From Dillenia suffruticosa (lineage: Eukaryota > Streptophyta > Magnoliopsida > Dilleniales > Dilleniaceae), in contig JAVTVX010000035.1 of the NCBI GenBank assembly GCA_033439265.1, forward strand, positions 5,746,001 to 5,810,000: a stretch of 64,000 bases of DNA, written 5' to 3'. The notes under the pieces are model-generated. The model did no database searches, was not told the DNA's origin, and was given only the letters and a program-made list of their open reading frames with translations. Every line of letters starts with the position of its first letter. Position 1 is the first letter of the stretch. Below are positions 1 through 12,928 of this stretch, one piece after another. The translations under genes and the position numbers were made by a program.

Positions 1-2731
1 TGCACCAAAACTTATTTGTGTTTTGGATTTCTAAAAGGAAAATTCATTCAGGGAGAAAAATGTTAGCTTATTCATGGGAGGAAAAATGTTTGCAAAGTTT
101 TTGATTGTTTAGACGATGTGGAGGTCAGAGGGGGCAAAGCGTTGTTGATTTAGTTAAATACCCATTGATGATGGTTAAAGTTTGGTAGCGACAGCTGCAG
201 ATTCTTACAAGGAGATCTAAAGTTGAAAGGTTAGTGGCAAAATCTAAATTAAAATCTATATTCTAGTTCTGGTTTGGAATTTGCTCGACATCTTTAGGTT
301 GAGTGTAATTGATTCTGACCTGAATTTAAAAATATTTGTCACTTAACAAATTTTCGGGGTTCATGATCCTAAAAAGTTTGGAAGCCTTGTTTTGCATCTT
401 TAGGATGCAATAATAATGCATGCTTATATATTTTACTGGTTTCCTAGTTTGTACATTTATCTCTTTCTTGTGGGAGAATGCATATTTTAAAACAAATAGA
501 TAGGTATGTTTGCTCTCCAGTGGAATATCAAAGAAAAAGAGGTTGGGGAGCTTTATTTGAGATGCTACTCAAGTTTAGGACACTGTGTATGAGTTGCTAT
601 GGCCTGCTTGGGTGCCAAGGAAGTTCACACATAAGAAGCAAATTGACTGTATGCTGAACAGGAGTCTTTCCTGCTTTCCATGTGTCTCTTGCTTGTGATG
701 AGTTTTAGTTTTATTTTGTTTCACCAATGTCATTTGATTTCCTTGATTTGGTCACCAGCTGCATATCTGTTGCCAAGTCATTTTTTCATAATCTATTTAT
801 CCGCATTTTTTATTTGCTTAGGAAAGGGTTGTCACCCTTGTAGGTGTAACAACAGCTTCAAAGGAAACTAGCAATCTTCCTCATTTAGAGTCTTCCCGCC
901 TAACCCCAATCCGGCATGACGAGTATGAATGATTATTGAACCAAGCCATAAACGTAGACCACTGTAAGGAAAACCCTGAAGAATATATTACAAATTTTGG
1001 AATATACGGTTCTTCCCTCTTTCTTCCCGTATGACTTTACATTCAATAACAATTTTTATCAAACTATTTTTTGGCACATGATTAGACTAAACAAATGAAA
1101 CCACATACAGAGCAATTTTCATCTGTACGAATAGGCCACACCGACATTAGGATATGATTCCCCGTCTTCTAAAATTGGCCTTGCACTTATTGACTGCTAT
1201 TTTGTGCAGTAGGCGGGTATTCTTATAATTGACCTGGGGGCATCATGCATACACCCTTCACCTTAAAGTTGAGCATTTTTCTAAAATTCATGAGGTATCG
1301 AATATCATCGGATCATATCAACCTACAATTAGTTGGATTAACAAAAAGTATTTATGTTTAGTTCAATGTAGAATTTTGACTAATTCAAATGTTTATATTT
1401 GTTTTCTTTCTTTCTTTAAAAATGTAATAGCAGAAGATAAGCTGTTGTCTTTGTTTCTTGTTGATTCTTGCATGGTTGTCCCACAAGGGTGCTGTTATGA
1501 GGCCCGTTCTCTTGTTAAGCCAAGCGTGCTGTATTTGTTTCCTATTTGGATGTAAACCCTAGTCTTGTCGGTCAAGTTTTGTTACAAGGTTTGTAACTCA
1601 AATGATCTTGGTTTATGCATGATGTTAACATAGAATACGAGGCACTAGTTTCCATGAGTAAAAATAAGTAGTGAAAAATAATTTAATGAGTAAACTCATA
1701 TTTTATCGATGTGTTTAGTAATAGAATATTAAACTCTTTTAATTAATATTTCGAATTCAAGTTTTGAGAAAGGAAAAATAGCTATCTGAAGAGTCATTTC
1801 TAAAATTTGAGTTTTATAATTATTCGAATTGAATTAATTAGAATTTTGAATACTCGGAGTCAGTATTTAAAAAAAAAAAAAAAACCCCACAATTTTCGTG
1901 CTGGGTCACGCCATAAATTAACCATAAAAGAGCTGAATCCTTGTTCACGAACACAACACAAATTACCCGAATCCTCCATATTAATTGAATCGTCTTAGAA
2001 AATCTCTAATGATGCCTATCTCTCAATCCCCAAGGACTAAGGTAGTGTTTGGAAAGTCCATACTTCCATCAACATATCTTGATGTACTTTTATTTTATTT
2101 TATTCTATTTATAATATTTTTAATTAAAATACAAATTTTTAAATATAAAATATAGGACTTTATGATTAAAATTTGAATTTTGATGTAAACTTTTAAGGTT
2201 CCTCTTCTGTATATCTATTTGTGTTGGAAATCTCTTATTAATCAGATTTAATATTTCACATGTTTGAAATTCACTTAATAGTATTTTGTTTATTGACTCA
2301 AAATTATGGCCTTAATTTGAGGAATTCTGCATTTAAGAGAATCCTCTGTATTCAATGTATCATATTAGAAAACTTTCTATTTTGGTTAATATCGGTATCT
2401 TCAAATATATATATATGTATATATATTCCTTTTGGTAATATATGTATATATTTATGATCTTTCTAGAAGTAGGGGTGTTTGAATCATTCATGTCATCATC
2501 TAGTCAAAGCTCTTGATCCAATCCGTTGATTGAACCATCAATGCCTTGAGCATTGTATATTTTGCCTTTTCAAAATTAGGAAAATGTTAAAAAACACACA
2601 AATCAGGTGATTAATGCACAATGCATTGCTATTGATTATTCAATATTTGAAGCAATTTTTCATATAATTTGGAATTGATTTCTTCTAATTAGTTATAATA
2701 CCAATTTAGTTTTGTTTCCTTTTTTTTTTTT
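1..2731. other. Intergenic DNA, no gene recognised
   Basis: AT-rich sequence with short open frames of about 60-110 codons (for example 1229-1555). None of these resembles a family I know or shows consistent splice structure. Simple-sequence patches include an A-run near 1868-1883 and TA-rich DNA near 2405-2455. I see nothing here that supports a gene. Confidence 0.6.
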
Positions 2732-2842
2732 TTGTTTTTCGAAGTTTTGCCTATTTATATTCTGGAGTTAGGGTGCAGAATTATCGAAACGAGAGCTGAT
2801 TACCGATCCCCATTGCTCTCACAATTCTTGCTCCGCCCCCAA

Positions 2843-2876
<34 letters not shown>

Positions 2877-3070
2877 ATTCCATCTGCGTGTGGTCAATTC
2901 TAGTTTACGTTTCTTGATTTGAATAGTTTGTATTCTTGATAATCTGACAAAGCTATGAATTGATCCATGGCGAATTCTAAAGTTGGAGGAGAAAAAGGTT
3001 GTTGTTCATTGCATTTCAGCAAAGGGGCACCTTCATGCATTTTGCAAGGTAAAGGGTCACATTGCAAGCA
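2732..3070 (+). other. Exon-like leader with CT microsatellite, related to 5.93-6.16 kb
   Basis: A pyrimidine-rich stretch with a CT microsatellite (about 2844-2873) is followed by a short open segment starting at the ATG at 2968. It reads MANSKVGGEKGC and ends in ILQ immediately before a GT (TTGCAAG|GTAAAG near 3050). The layout of CT-rich leader, short ORF and donor-like GT resembles a plant first exon. A diverged relative with the same ending lies at 6058-6152. I recognise no protein family. It could be a first exon whose partner exons are lost, or a repeat. Confidence 0.3.
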
Positions 3071-3222
3071 AAAGTTTATGAATAATTTCACTGAGATATG
3101 AGTTTATTTTGTCTCGCTATAAATTCATCCAAACTCCCCCATATAGGATTCTCAGCATGGTATATCAAAATATTCGGATATCAAAATATTTTCTTTTGAT
3201 ATCTCAACTTAATGTGCGGCCA

Positions 3223-3654
3223 CTAGGGCTGTGTCCGGGTCGGGTACCCGAACCCGGGCAAATTAGCAAGATTCGGGTAGGTGCCCAAACCCGAAAATTC
3301 TTTTCTTTTTTAATGAAAATTCTCTATTTTGTTAAAAACAAATTATAAACACAACTACAACAAACTAACATATCAAACAAAAAATTAATGTAACAACTTT
3401 ATCATTGTTTAAAATAGGACAGATTTTTTTGGAAAAATTTAAAATAATATTTAAATATTATTTTTTAGTAAACACAAAGAAAGGACAAATTTTTTGTTTT
3501 CCTAATTGCACTTTTACCCTTATAATTATAACATATTTACAAATATATTCAGATTAATTTGGGTTTTTTAATTACCGACCCACCGAATTAACTTGATCGA
3601 GCACCTCAGGTTCGGGCAGGTTACCGGTTTTGTTCGGGTCTAACCTAGCCCTAG
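3223..3654. mobile_element. Possible hAT-type miniature element
   Basis: The 432-bp stretch begins CTAGGGCTGTGTCCGGGTCG and ends with the inverse AGCCCTAG. It has the GGGTACCCGAAC-type subterminal motifs common in plant non-autonomous hAT elements. The interior is AT-rich and non-coding. I could not find a clean 8-bp target-site duplication (flanks TGCGGCCA and CAACCATT do not match). The call therefore rests only on the terminal inverted repeat and composition. Confidence 0.3.
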
Positions 3655-3773
3655 CAACCATTCATTCATGGACCCTTAGAATACCTCTTCAATGACGGCA
3701 CATGGCCCGACTTGGCTGGGCCTAGGCCCTACCAAAACAGCTCTTCTCCGAGCCCAGGTCTAGCCCAGCCCGG

Positions 3774-3993
3774 TCTACTATTGCTCTTTTTTTTTTTGGT
3801 CTCTGATCCCTGGTATTCAGAGTTTCGCTCTGACTAATCCGGGTCGACCTGACTGTTGGGCCTCTTATAGAGGGGGAGGTCTTCCAAAATAGTTTTTTCC
3901 GTTCCCAAGGAAGTTCAAACCCGAGCACTTGGTTAAGGGACGCAGAGTTCTTCCCACTGCATGGACTAACCTTTGGTTCTACTATTGCTCTTT
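3774..3993 (-). mobile_element. tRNA-derived SINE with 16-bp target-site duplication
   Basis: The same 16-mer TCTACTATTGCTCTTT occurs at 3774-3789 and 3978-3993 and brackets a 188-bp insert. On the minus strand the insert begins with tRNA-like promoter boxes: an A-box-like CATGCAGTGGG and a B-box-like GGTTTGAACTTCC. It ends in an A-tail, visible as the T-run near 3787-3797. Head boxes, A-tail and long direct repeats are the hallmarks of a SINE. The segment GGAACGGAAAAAAC after the B box recurs in nearly the same form in the SINE at 29.78-29.98 kb, so the two are one family. Confidence 0.75.
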
Positions 3994-5030
3994 GCATCTA
4001 ACATATATCATTCAAAGCATTCTTACTTGGCATCCTCTACTTCTAACCAAAGACGAAAAGATGCATTGCCAATAAATATAGAGCTTACTGCCCGCCCAAA
4101 GCATAACCGGCAGCTTGAATCACCAAAAGGGCCGCTTGCTTCATTATATTATTATTGATAGATTATTAGATATTTATTTATAAACAATAAGAAAATCAAA
4201 TATAACTAAAGAAAATCATTTGTCAGTAAAATTGTTCCTTCATTTGTGTGGAAAGAGGAAGAAGCATTTGGAGAAAAGGCCTCCTTTTCACTATTTGTGA
4301 TGTGATAATTATGCTTGAATTGCATTTAGTTGTTCCAATTTAATCATTTGAAAATCAAAACAGTCCATTAGTTTTATCCTGCACTTGTGATAATGTCCAA
4401 ATCTTGTTGTTCATAAGTGCTATATTCCTCCTCTGCAGAATGGGTTGCAAAATATGTCTTTCGCTACTTGCAGCAAATACCATCGCCAGGGAAAGTGGAG
4501 CATGATTTAGTGACAAAATTTGCATTCTTTTACAATTAGTGCTCACACAATGGTAAGAATTGAATATAAATATTGTTGATTAGCTAACGAAGAAGGATAA
4601 ATTCTAACTCTCTTTCTCCTACCGTCTTTGTTTGATAAAGTTGAGAAACTGGATTGCTGAACAACATGGTATATTTGCTGAAGGAGAGAAGCAAGCGAAA
4701 AGCCTCTTTGTGTAACTTCTTCTGGGATGCAATCTGATCAGGATTAAAACGGGGGTGTAGATTCTAGTAGATTCAAGATTTAATTCTTGGTTTCAGATTA
4801 TTCTAGAATCTGATTCGAAGAATAAATTTTCTTTTATTTGTTGCTACAATGATTGTTGTACTTGTGTGATTCCTATACACCACCGAGCTATTGCCATTCA
4901 TATTTTTCAAATTAAAATCTCTTTTGCCTTCCACAAAACAAGTAAAAAGGCGAGGTTGATTCTATACCAAGAATACAAAGAATGCGTTCCGCGGACAATT
5001 GCTTCAAAAACTGGGCCAGGGGGGTAAATT
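3994..5030. other. Intergenic DNA
   Basis: No gene recognised. A short open stretch at about 4433-4540, preceded by CTCTGCAG, reads EWVAKYVFRYLQQIPS. It could be a stray exon fragment, but I cannot place it in a family. The rest is AT-rich and non-coding. Confidence 0.5.
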
Positions 5031-5260
5031 TTGGTTGAGAGATGTGCTGTGATAATGGGGAAGAATCAGTTCAATCATCATCTCCGCTTTCTTCTTTGGC
5101 AACAAATGTGGGGTGTGATCAGTTTCTTTAATTCTACCACAAGAGGGCCGCTGTGTCTTCCTTTTGATAAAAATGTTGGTATTATGAAGTCTAATGAGGC
5201 TGAGCTTCAGGCTATGCTGTGAGCTTTACAAGTTTTGCAGAGAGGAATTTCTACCATTAG
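5031..5260 (+). pseudogene. RNase H-like remnant of a retroelement
   Basis: The open frame from 5031 contains KNVGIMKSNEAELQAML, then an in-frame TGA at 5220, then ALQVLQRG in the same frame. The SNEAEL..AL pattern with an upstream GVI...F.K.VG is the core of the plant RNase H-like (RVT_3) domain found in non-LTR retroelements and derived genes. The TGA sits where the family usually has a Trp or similar residue. No reverse transcriptase or flanking structure is visible nearby. I read this as a decayed fragment, not a gene. Confidence 0.5.
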
Positions 5261-5929
5261 AGGAGCTTTACAAGCTTCACAAGTTTTAGTCTGAGCTTTA
5301 CAAGCTTAAGGGTACGTCTTTTTCATGTTCCTCATCAATAAAGAGTAAATTGTTTTCAATTTAGGCACAATATTATTTCAGAAATATAAAATCAAATACG
5401 AGAAAGTAGTAAAAATTAAGAAATGCCCACATTTTCTTGGTCATTCCCAAAATTAACCATGTAATAAAGAGCCATAAAAACTGTTGAACATTATGGCAAT
5501 AGGTAATGTTTTAATAATTTCTGGATAATCCAAATTTATGATCCTTCCGATTCTCAGTCTATCAATTGGCTAATAGGTAATGTTTTAAAGAATAGCATTT
5601 ACAAGAATGCTTTTCCTCGGCGCTCAATGCATTATCTTGAAAATCTCTAAAGATCGTAATGTGATTTCTAATGTAAATGACCTTATCCCTTTGAGCCTAT
5701 GGAAACAAAGTGTGTGTTGCGTTCTCCAGAGTTTAAAAATTACGAACACACACAATTCAATAGGTTTATGCGGAATGCATGTATTTACAGTATTCTAATA
5801 ATTTTGGATACTTTGTGTCATTTGCAATTGATTTGTTACCATCTGTTACTACTTTAAGTTACTTATTATTTTTACACTTTTGGTCTGTTTCCTTAAAAAT
5901 GAATTGACGATTGACCTCCATTGAGCTCT
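5261..5929. other. Intergenic DNA
   Basis: No feature recognised. The sequence is AT-rich with short random open frames (for example 5607-5798, no family resemblance). Confidence 0.5.
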
Positions 5930-6160
5930 CAGTTCATGGCCTCCTCTCTCCTCTCTTTCTCCACTTCTCCTGCCTCGCTTTCACTCTATTCTCTCCTTCT
6001 CCTATTTCCCTTACTATATTGATTTGAATAGTTCATTTTCGAATATTCTTTGTAACTATGGATAAAAGAGAAATTCGAAATTCAAGGAGAAAAGGTCGTT
6101 ATTCATGGCGTTTCACTAAGAAAGGGTGCATTCCATCCATTTTGCAAGGTAACCAATTAA
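5930..6160 (+). other. Exon-like leader, diverged relative of 2.73-3.07 kb
   Basis: A CT-rich leader (5938-6015) is followed by GATTTGAATAGTT, which also occurs at about 2917. A short open segment from the ATG at 6058 reads MDKREIRNSRRKG and ends IPSILQ directly before GT (TTGCAAG|GTAACC near 6150). The ending matches the segment at 3.05 kb (SCILQ|GT). The shared layout suggests two decayed copies of one first exon, or a repeat family carrying it. Function unknown. Confidence 0.3.
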
Positions 6161-7492
6161 GGAACTTTTGAGGTTGCAATGTACATTTTCCTTTCATAAT
6201 TATTATTTGTTTTTTATTCCTTTTTTATTTTTTTTAAGTGTTTTGGTTGATGCACGTTTGACACATCCACATTTTTGCAAATGAGATAGTTTGTAAACCT
6301 CTGAAGCCACAGCGGAAGCACCATCACTAACAGCTTTACATGGCTTCTCTGGGAAGAGAAGATTTTGGATGCCTACAGGAATAGCATTCGCACTCGTTTG
6401 TTCTCAGTAGCTTGACATGGACAATCCTTACAGACCTCGGACAGGCAGTTGAAGGCAACGAAACTCACTATTCTTCTCTGGTGTAAGCTACAGTTGGAAT
6501 ATTGGCCTTGAGAAACACTTACCTGCAGGACTTATCCTATTTTCTCCGGTATGTTTGCCTATAGAACCCTAGCCATTACATTGAGCCTCACCGCCCTATG
6601 TTTACCATTTAGTTGCAATGTGAAATCTGTGAGTGAACTGATGTTGCCCCTTTCAACCAATTGATCTTTCAATCAATTTGACCAACCGTGTCCGAAAATA
6701 AAATGACTATCCCTAAAGAGTTGGATTGGCCATCAAGTTAGCTAATACAACTGGTACATGATAGTAACTCAGCGGGATGCATGGTAGACCAGAAAAGTCA
6801 AGTTCTAGGCTATTTTCTTGGCAGGCACCAGCGGTGGTATTATGGTTTCTTTAGAAGTGATATGGATTAGAAATATTTTAGCAGGTGTGGGGAGAGATGC
6901 ATAAGCAAGCAACAACTGTATCCGGTGACAACATATCTGCTGTTGCTATGACTACAACTTTATCTTGCGACAATTGTATCATTAGCATTTTCACAGGCAC
7001 TTCTTATGGAAAACTTTCATTTCTTTTTGAGAATGGGCATTGAGGAGTGTTATTATGTGTAATGTTTACTTTTGAGCAATGTGTATAATGAGATTAATTC
7101 GTAACAAGTATATCATGCCTAATTATAGAGAGAGACAGTGATAACCCAGAACAAAGCTCCCATATCAATGGTGTCCTTCATGCCCTGTTGAATCAAATAA
7201 ATAGATCTCATAAATTCTTCACCATAAGGTTTAAATTTATATCTTATACCACATGGATATTAAGACCAAAATCCATGGGCAAAATGCAAGAACCCGATTC
7301 ATATTTGTTTACTTTAGTTTAAAGCCGGTTTACTATGTACAGCATGGATTATGCCATCCAAGTCCTTAGATGAGAAGAATTTTAAGGTTCCACTTTCACT
7401 GGTACGTTGTCTTCAGTTGCAGTGAGACCTAAAAGTCCACAAGATTTGGAGATGATAACACGATATTAATAGCATCAATGTGATCTACAATA
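6161..7492. other. Intergenic DNA downstream of the ACR gene
   Basis: No gene recognised on either strand. This is the 3' flank of the minus-strand ACR gene, so part of 7.2-7.49 kb should be its 3' UTR. I did not find an unambiguous poly(A) signal. Confidence 0.45.
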
Positions 7493-10400
7493 TTAATAAC
7501 TATCTTCTTCTGCTTCAGGTCTTCGAAGATGATAACGCAAAGTGTTTGTCAATACCTGCAATTCAAATAGATTTACCAGATCACTTTTAAGCCACTTACA
7601 GTGGAAGTCTCTCTGAATAGTGTCCAATGGAAGCCACAAAAAAGTGTTAGGATATGATATATTTTTAAGGTATGGCAACAAAATTATTCCTCTCACAATT
7701 GATCATATTCATATACACTACAACTGATCCTAAGATGGTACAAGAAGGCAATACAAATAATTGGAGTTCTGTTGTTTACCTGTGCCATGGAACTAGTCAA
7801 AGCAGCACCGCCATAACTAACGTGAAATTTGTCTTTTGCTACAAGCCCCTGTCAAGAAGCAGAATTAACCATAGCATACAGATCCAATAAGGTCCAGGTC
7901 ACATTGGCAGCAATAACTCTATAATGAAGAATAAAATTAATCATTACATAGAGTTGCAGAAATTCTACCATGGTTTTTTCCTTTTTTTTTTTTTTGGGGG
8001 GGGGGGGGGCTGGTATTGTATATGCCCACAATAACTCTAGCAGCTTATATATTTGGTAACAACAATCAAAATGGCCCCAGCAACAGCTATAGTTATGGAG
8101 ATTTCAAGGTTTAGGGTTCATAGATGAATTCAGAACAGATAAATAACAAGGAAAATTGTGCATACTTCTGTGTCTATCTCTGCTGATTCCACCTTTATAT
8201 TGATATCCGACATTATTTCAATTATTTCCAGCAGCAGTCCAGGTCTATCAGCCGTCTCTATACAGAGCAAACTGGGGTATACCAAAATGTAAAGATCATT
8301 TATCTAACATCAAAGTAGGTAAACAAATAAATAGTGTTTAATGCAAAATAACTATCTTAAATTATATGTAGAACAACAAACCTTCGACCTGGCCCATCAT
8401 CCTCCAGATGTATATGGGTTGCAATATCAACATTGGGCTGGCAATAACAATGTCCGTAAATCAAATCCCCCTTAACCCAAGTAACAAGGGTCTAAAAGAG
8501 CTAGCTTAGCAGGAAATTTATAACAGTATAAGGTTAAAAAAAAGTATGGGAATAACATCTAGGAAGCACAAATACTAAGTATGGAACGCAAGCAAGATAA
8601 GAACATGGCCATATATAACATTTTAAAAAAAAAAAAAAAAAAATGTGAAATGAATACAGCTCGGAGATGACACTGAATGATATTCTTTTATGTATGTATT
8701 CTTATAATTTAAAAAGTCTCAATACGGCTCTCAATGGATCCTTCTCGGCATTCCAATTTATATATTGGATTGTTTGTTAGTTCAAACAGAAAATCATTTT
8801 ATCTATAAAAATTAACTAGACAAAACACTTACACATAAAAGAAGAGAAAGAACAAGAAGTAAAAAAAATTTGAAATCCATAAGAAAACTTGACCGAGAGA
8901 AATCTTGCAAAGAAAATACGACACACAATTCTACCTTCTTTTTGGGAGCTTTAACTCCGAAAACTTGTCCCATAGCAAGTCTCTCACTAGATTCCTATCA
9001 AGATCAGAAGAACCTATTAAGTTACATTCCTTCCGCTTATGTTGTATGAACTAGGATGGACAACTTATGAGTGCAACAAACAAGGATATGTACCGGATGA
9101 TACTTCAGAAGGTTATTTATTATGGTCAGCCTAATCTTCTCCAGCATGTCAGGGTCCTCAACTTTCCTGTCAGTAGCCCTGCATTAGAGGAAAAGATGCC
9201 CATGATTACACAAGCTCCCTAAATTTTACAAAAGGAAAAAGATAAAACTACTGTTCAGGAAACATGATTTGAACTTGGACACTTCTTAGTGTCCTTCCAT
9301 GTCATGCACTGGAAACAAATGCATGAATGGATCATTGGACAAGTGGTTTCACCCCTCCAGATACTTTAAATCCTGTTCAGCAATACTTTCATGGTTTGAA
9401 CTAGGGATCCAACTCAAGAAGGAAGACACATGATTTCTTTCATTTTCAAATCCATTTTCCCCTTCTATGCAAGCAACTTGCAGGACCCCTTATGTGCTAG
9501 TCAAAAGGAACAGGATTCATCAGTAACTGCTGCCTAAAAGGACATGCTAAGATTGTATACAAGAAAAAACTGGCGCAGCAGGACATACAATTCTGGTAGA
9601 TGATGCTTTGCACTTGTTGCAACAGATAAGAGGAATATGCATTAGATGGAGAATGCAACTTGGCACGCAGAAATGAATAACCTTGTCCAGCCATAAAACT
9701 GCTAACATATTTTTGTAAAGTGGTACAACATTTTTTTGATATAAAAAGTGGTACAACATTTGCCATGCCAGATATGAGGTTTACAAGTCAAGATATCTTG
9801 AGGTTCCATATGCCATGCTCAACATGCCAGCCATAAAATAAAATATCTTTAGCATCTTCCTCAAATAAGATATCTAAAAAAAAATAAAATAAAATAATGC
9901 ATCTCCTTTGCAAGATATGAGGTTCCATCTGCTCAAACAAAATTCAACTTTGAGAATGAAATCACAAATTAGAACCCAAGAACAAATAGTGCATTTATGA
10001 GGTTGATCTAGTAAACATCTCTTAAGCAACAGTTCATACAAAAGTATAAAGTACTACACGTGACACATTTCCCATTATAAGTCGAGATAAGCAAAGACAA
10101 AGAGTGAAAAGGCAAAGATTTGCATCAACCACCTCAATTAGAAGCCCTCAAAAAGCACCAGAATCAATAAAGTATTCTAACGGGTTACTAAGGTAATCAT
10201 AGCAACTATTATATAAAATATTAAGTCATGATGTTTATAACGCACAACAGATTGTACATGATTTCTAGAATCTCCTTGATAATGTACTCACGATGTTGTA
10301 ATGAAAAGCTTTGTCTGTTTTACAGAACCCTCTGTTGTAACTGTGCCCTTTGTCACATCCAAGCCAAGATCCTTAAGTGCCTGCATCTGTTGGAAAGTAG

Positions 10401-12928
10401 AAATTATGGTTTATACATTGGATAGTTGCAAACTCAGAATTTTTATCAGATCAGCAAATCAGCAAACAGGTGGAAAGAAGTGGTCCTACCAAGAGGATTG
10501 TGTACATATAACAGCTCTATATGACGTAGAAGAAGCTCTAATACAGCTTCTACTAGTGCAACAGTACTGATGAAAACAGTGACAATACTAATAGTGAAAA
10601 AATGACAATACTTATTTAGAGTTAAAATATAGGTTCATCAATGTGCAAAAACAAAATGAAGTAAATTGTTTGACCCATGAGAGATCTCATCACCATACTC
10701 AGAGAATGACACAAACTGGAAGTGTCACCTCACCGTGTCAATAAGGGCACCAAGTCGGTCCCCAAAACTGAGTTGTACTATTGTTGCATCGGAGTCTGAA
10801 TCCTGATCTATCAAAACTACCGGCAAGGGAACATCATCGAGATCAGGCTTCTGCCAGCAGAAATCACATGTTCAAAGTTAGGAAATTGCTATGAAATTGC
10901 AAAAACACTAATATTCTTATCTTATATGATGCACATGAAATGATTAGTATCCACAATGAGATCTAGCATTATTGTCCAACATCAAATCTCCCAAAAGATT
11001 AAAGCAGCATGAACACTAATTGCAAAGTTCAGTAACAAATGCTTATCCTCCTCAGAACCCTGAAACAGACTGGCTATTTTATCTAAAGAAAATTTGACGA
11101 TTATTATAATGATAGAATGTCATAGTCAGACAAAGTCTATGGATCATGTGAATTATGTACATCCACAACCTTAGATAGATGCTGACACTATCCACAAGGC
11201 AAAACAGTTTAACACACTTCTTTTTATCAGCTTCCTTTTTCATTTCCACTTTTATCCTTCCAAATTTTTAGATAAAATCATAATCATCACTTTCGCTACC
11301 CCTTCCTAAATAAAATTTTGCAATTGTTCAGTACTCTATTATATAGACAGATCTACTCCTGAAGATATCTCACATCTCAGACAAGATTGGGACCACCCAA
11401 AAACGTCCATGAGCTTGTAGAGGTGTTAGTCGAGCCAAGCCCCTCCAAAACATATAACTAGTATAAACAATATTACTACACAGCAAACAGTACATCAAAG
11501 GCAAATAAGCCTGGCTTTACCACTGGACTACTCATGATGCAGGGTACTCAAAAAACTGAACTAATTTTTATGCACCAGCAGGGGGGACGCAAAGTCTCAA
11601 TATTACTGTTCATATGAAATGGCAAATTAAAGTCAGACTGAGGTTTGCCCTAACTGTCCACCGTCCAGCCTCCACCACTTGGGACATTTTTCATGCTTCT
11701 CTTAATTCTTTCATTTGTATGCCACGTCCATGATACATGATATATATAGAGACACGATAACACTGACCATGTAGTCAAAGAAGACAGAGGAAATAACACA
11801 AACAAAATTGGGAAGTCAGAGGTGCAAAAGGAAACCAGAAAAGAAAAGGCACTCAGGGACCCAGAAGTTAGAAATAAACAAATCAATAAGACAATCCAGA
11901 AGTTAGAAAGCAACCGACCAAGGATGATGACCAGCCATCTGCAGAATTAATACGAGCTCTTAGGACATTCCTGCGTCAAATTCCAGATACTTGACATTTT
12001 AAAAGAAATTTACTTGAATGAATCTAAGGTAAACAATTAAACCAGAAGTCCAATCGACCAGATATTATCAACGAAGACTATAAATCAAAAGTTAGAGACG
12101 TTACAGAAACCAAGGATTATAAGGAAAAGGTAAACATACAAGACTAGTTTAAAATGTTAAGTATACCAAATTACGCTGACATTTCTAAAAATAACGAAGT
12201 TTGTACTGTACAAGTTGCAACCAAAATCTTTGAACGACACAAGACGAGCTTTATAATTTAAAATAATGTAATTTTTTATAAAAAATTGCAATATTATATC
12301 GTGTTCCACTCTCATGTAATGTGTCCGTATTTGCATTTGTATCTGTATCCTTGTAAGTAGAAGATAACTTCCTGCCATTATCCGAATGTATAAAATAATA
12401 ATGCAGAGCATTTCATATATAAAATAATGATACAGATGGAAAGAAAGACAAAAACATCTTGACTTTCCCTAAATTGAGGCCTACATTATACAAAAACAAG
12501 TTGAACATATATAAATAGAATTCAATTTCAACAAGAGAATTAATGAAGATTGATACACCAAACAATTAAGATGATTGTAGAGAAAAATGCAGGAGATGAT
12601 TTGAATTTGAATTTCAATTCCAATTTATGCTATGACCCAACATAATCAATCAAATTGAAGCTTTAAATTACCAGACACAAATTGAAGATGTTCGGAATAA
12701 ACGAAATGCTTTGCCTAGTTCTCCAAAGTTGCGAGATAAAGAGAGGGAGAGGGAGAGAAAGAGAGAGACTTACTTAAGAGAGAGAGTGATTGTAGAGTTG
12801 AAGTGGTAACGAGGACGAATAGGGGGGAGACGGAAACAAGCGGAGAGGGGTTGATGATCAAAGTGAAGGTGAGAAACCCTTGATTTTGGGAGATGGAAAG
12901 AAGAGAAGAAAGCTTTCGAAAAAGCCAT
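7493..12928 (-). CDS. Two-ACT-domain plastid protein, ACR11/ACR12-type
   Basis: Ten exons join in phase to give 285 residues: 12774-12928, 11919-11970, 10734-10850, 10292-10386, 9094-9178, 8935-8994, 8382-8437, 8166-8271, 7780-7848, 7493-7555. All introns are GT..AG. The start ATG (12926-12928) opens a Ser/Arg-rich, acid-poor leader ([17 protein letters not shown]) typical of a chloroplast transit peptide. ACT domain 1 covers about residues 80-140 ([16 protein letters not shown]...[18 protein letters not shown]). ACT domain 2 covers about 207-278 ([19 protein letters not shown]). The family is known as stromal ACT-repeat regulators; Arabidopsis ACR11 is reported to act with glutamine synthetase and ferredoxin-GOGAT. 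Length and exon pattern fit that family. I cannot decide between ACR11 and ACR12. Introns 1 and 2 lie partly inside the 10.56-kb duplication, so the 5' end of this gene is copied at 22.6-23.6 kb. Confidence 0.92.

Noticed and set aside
1229..1555. 108-codon plus-strand frame near the left edge
   Set aside because: AT-rich composition, no family resemblance, no flanking gene structure.
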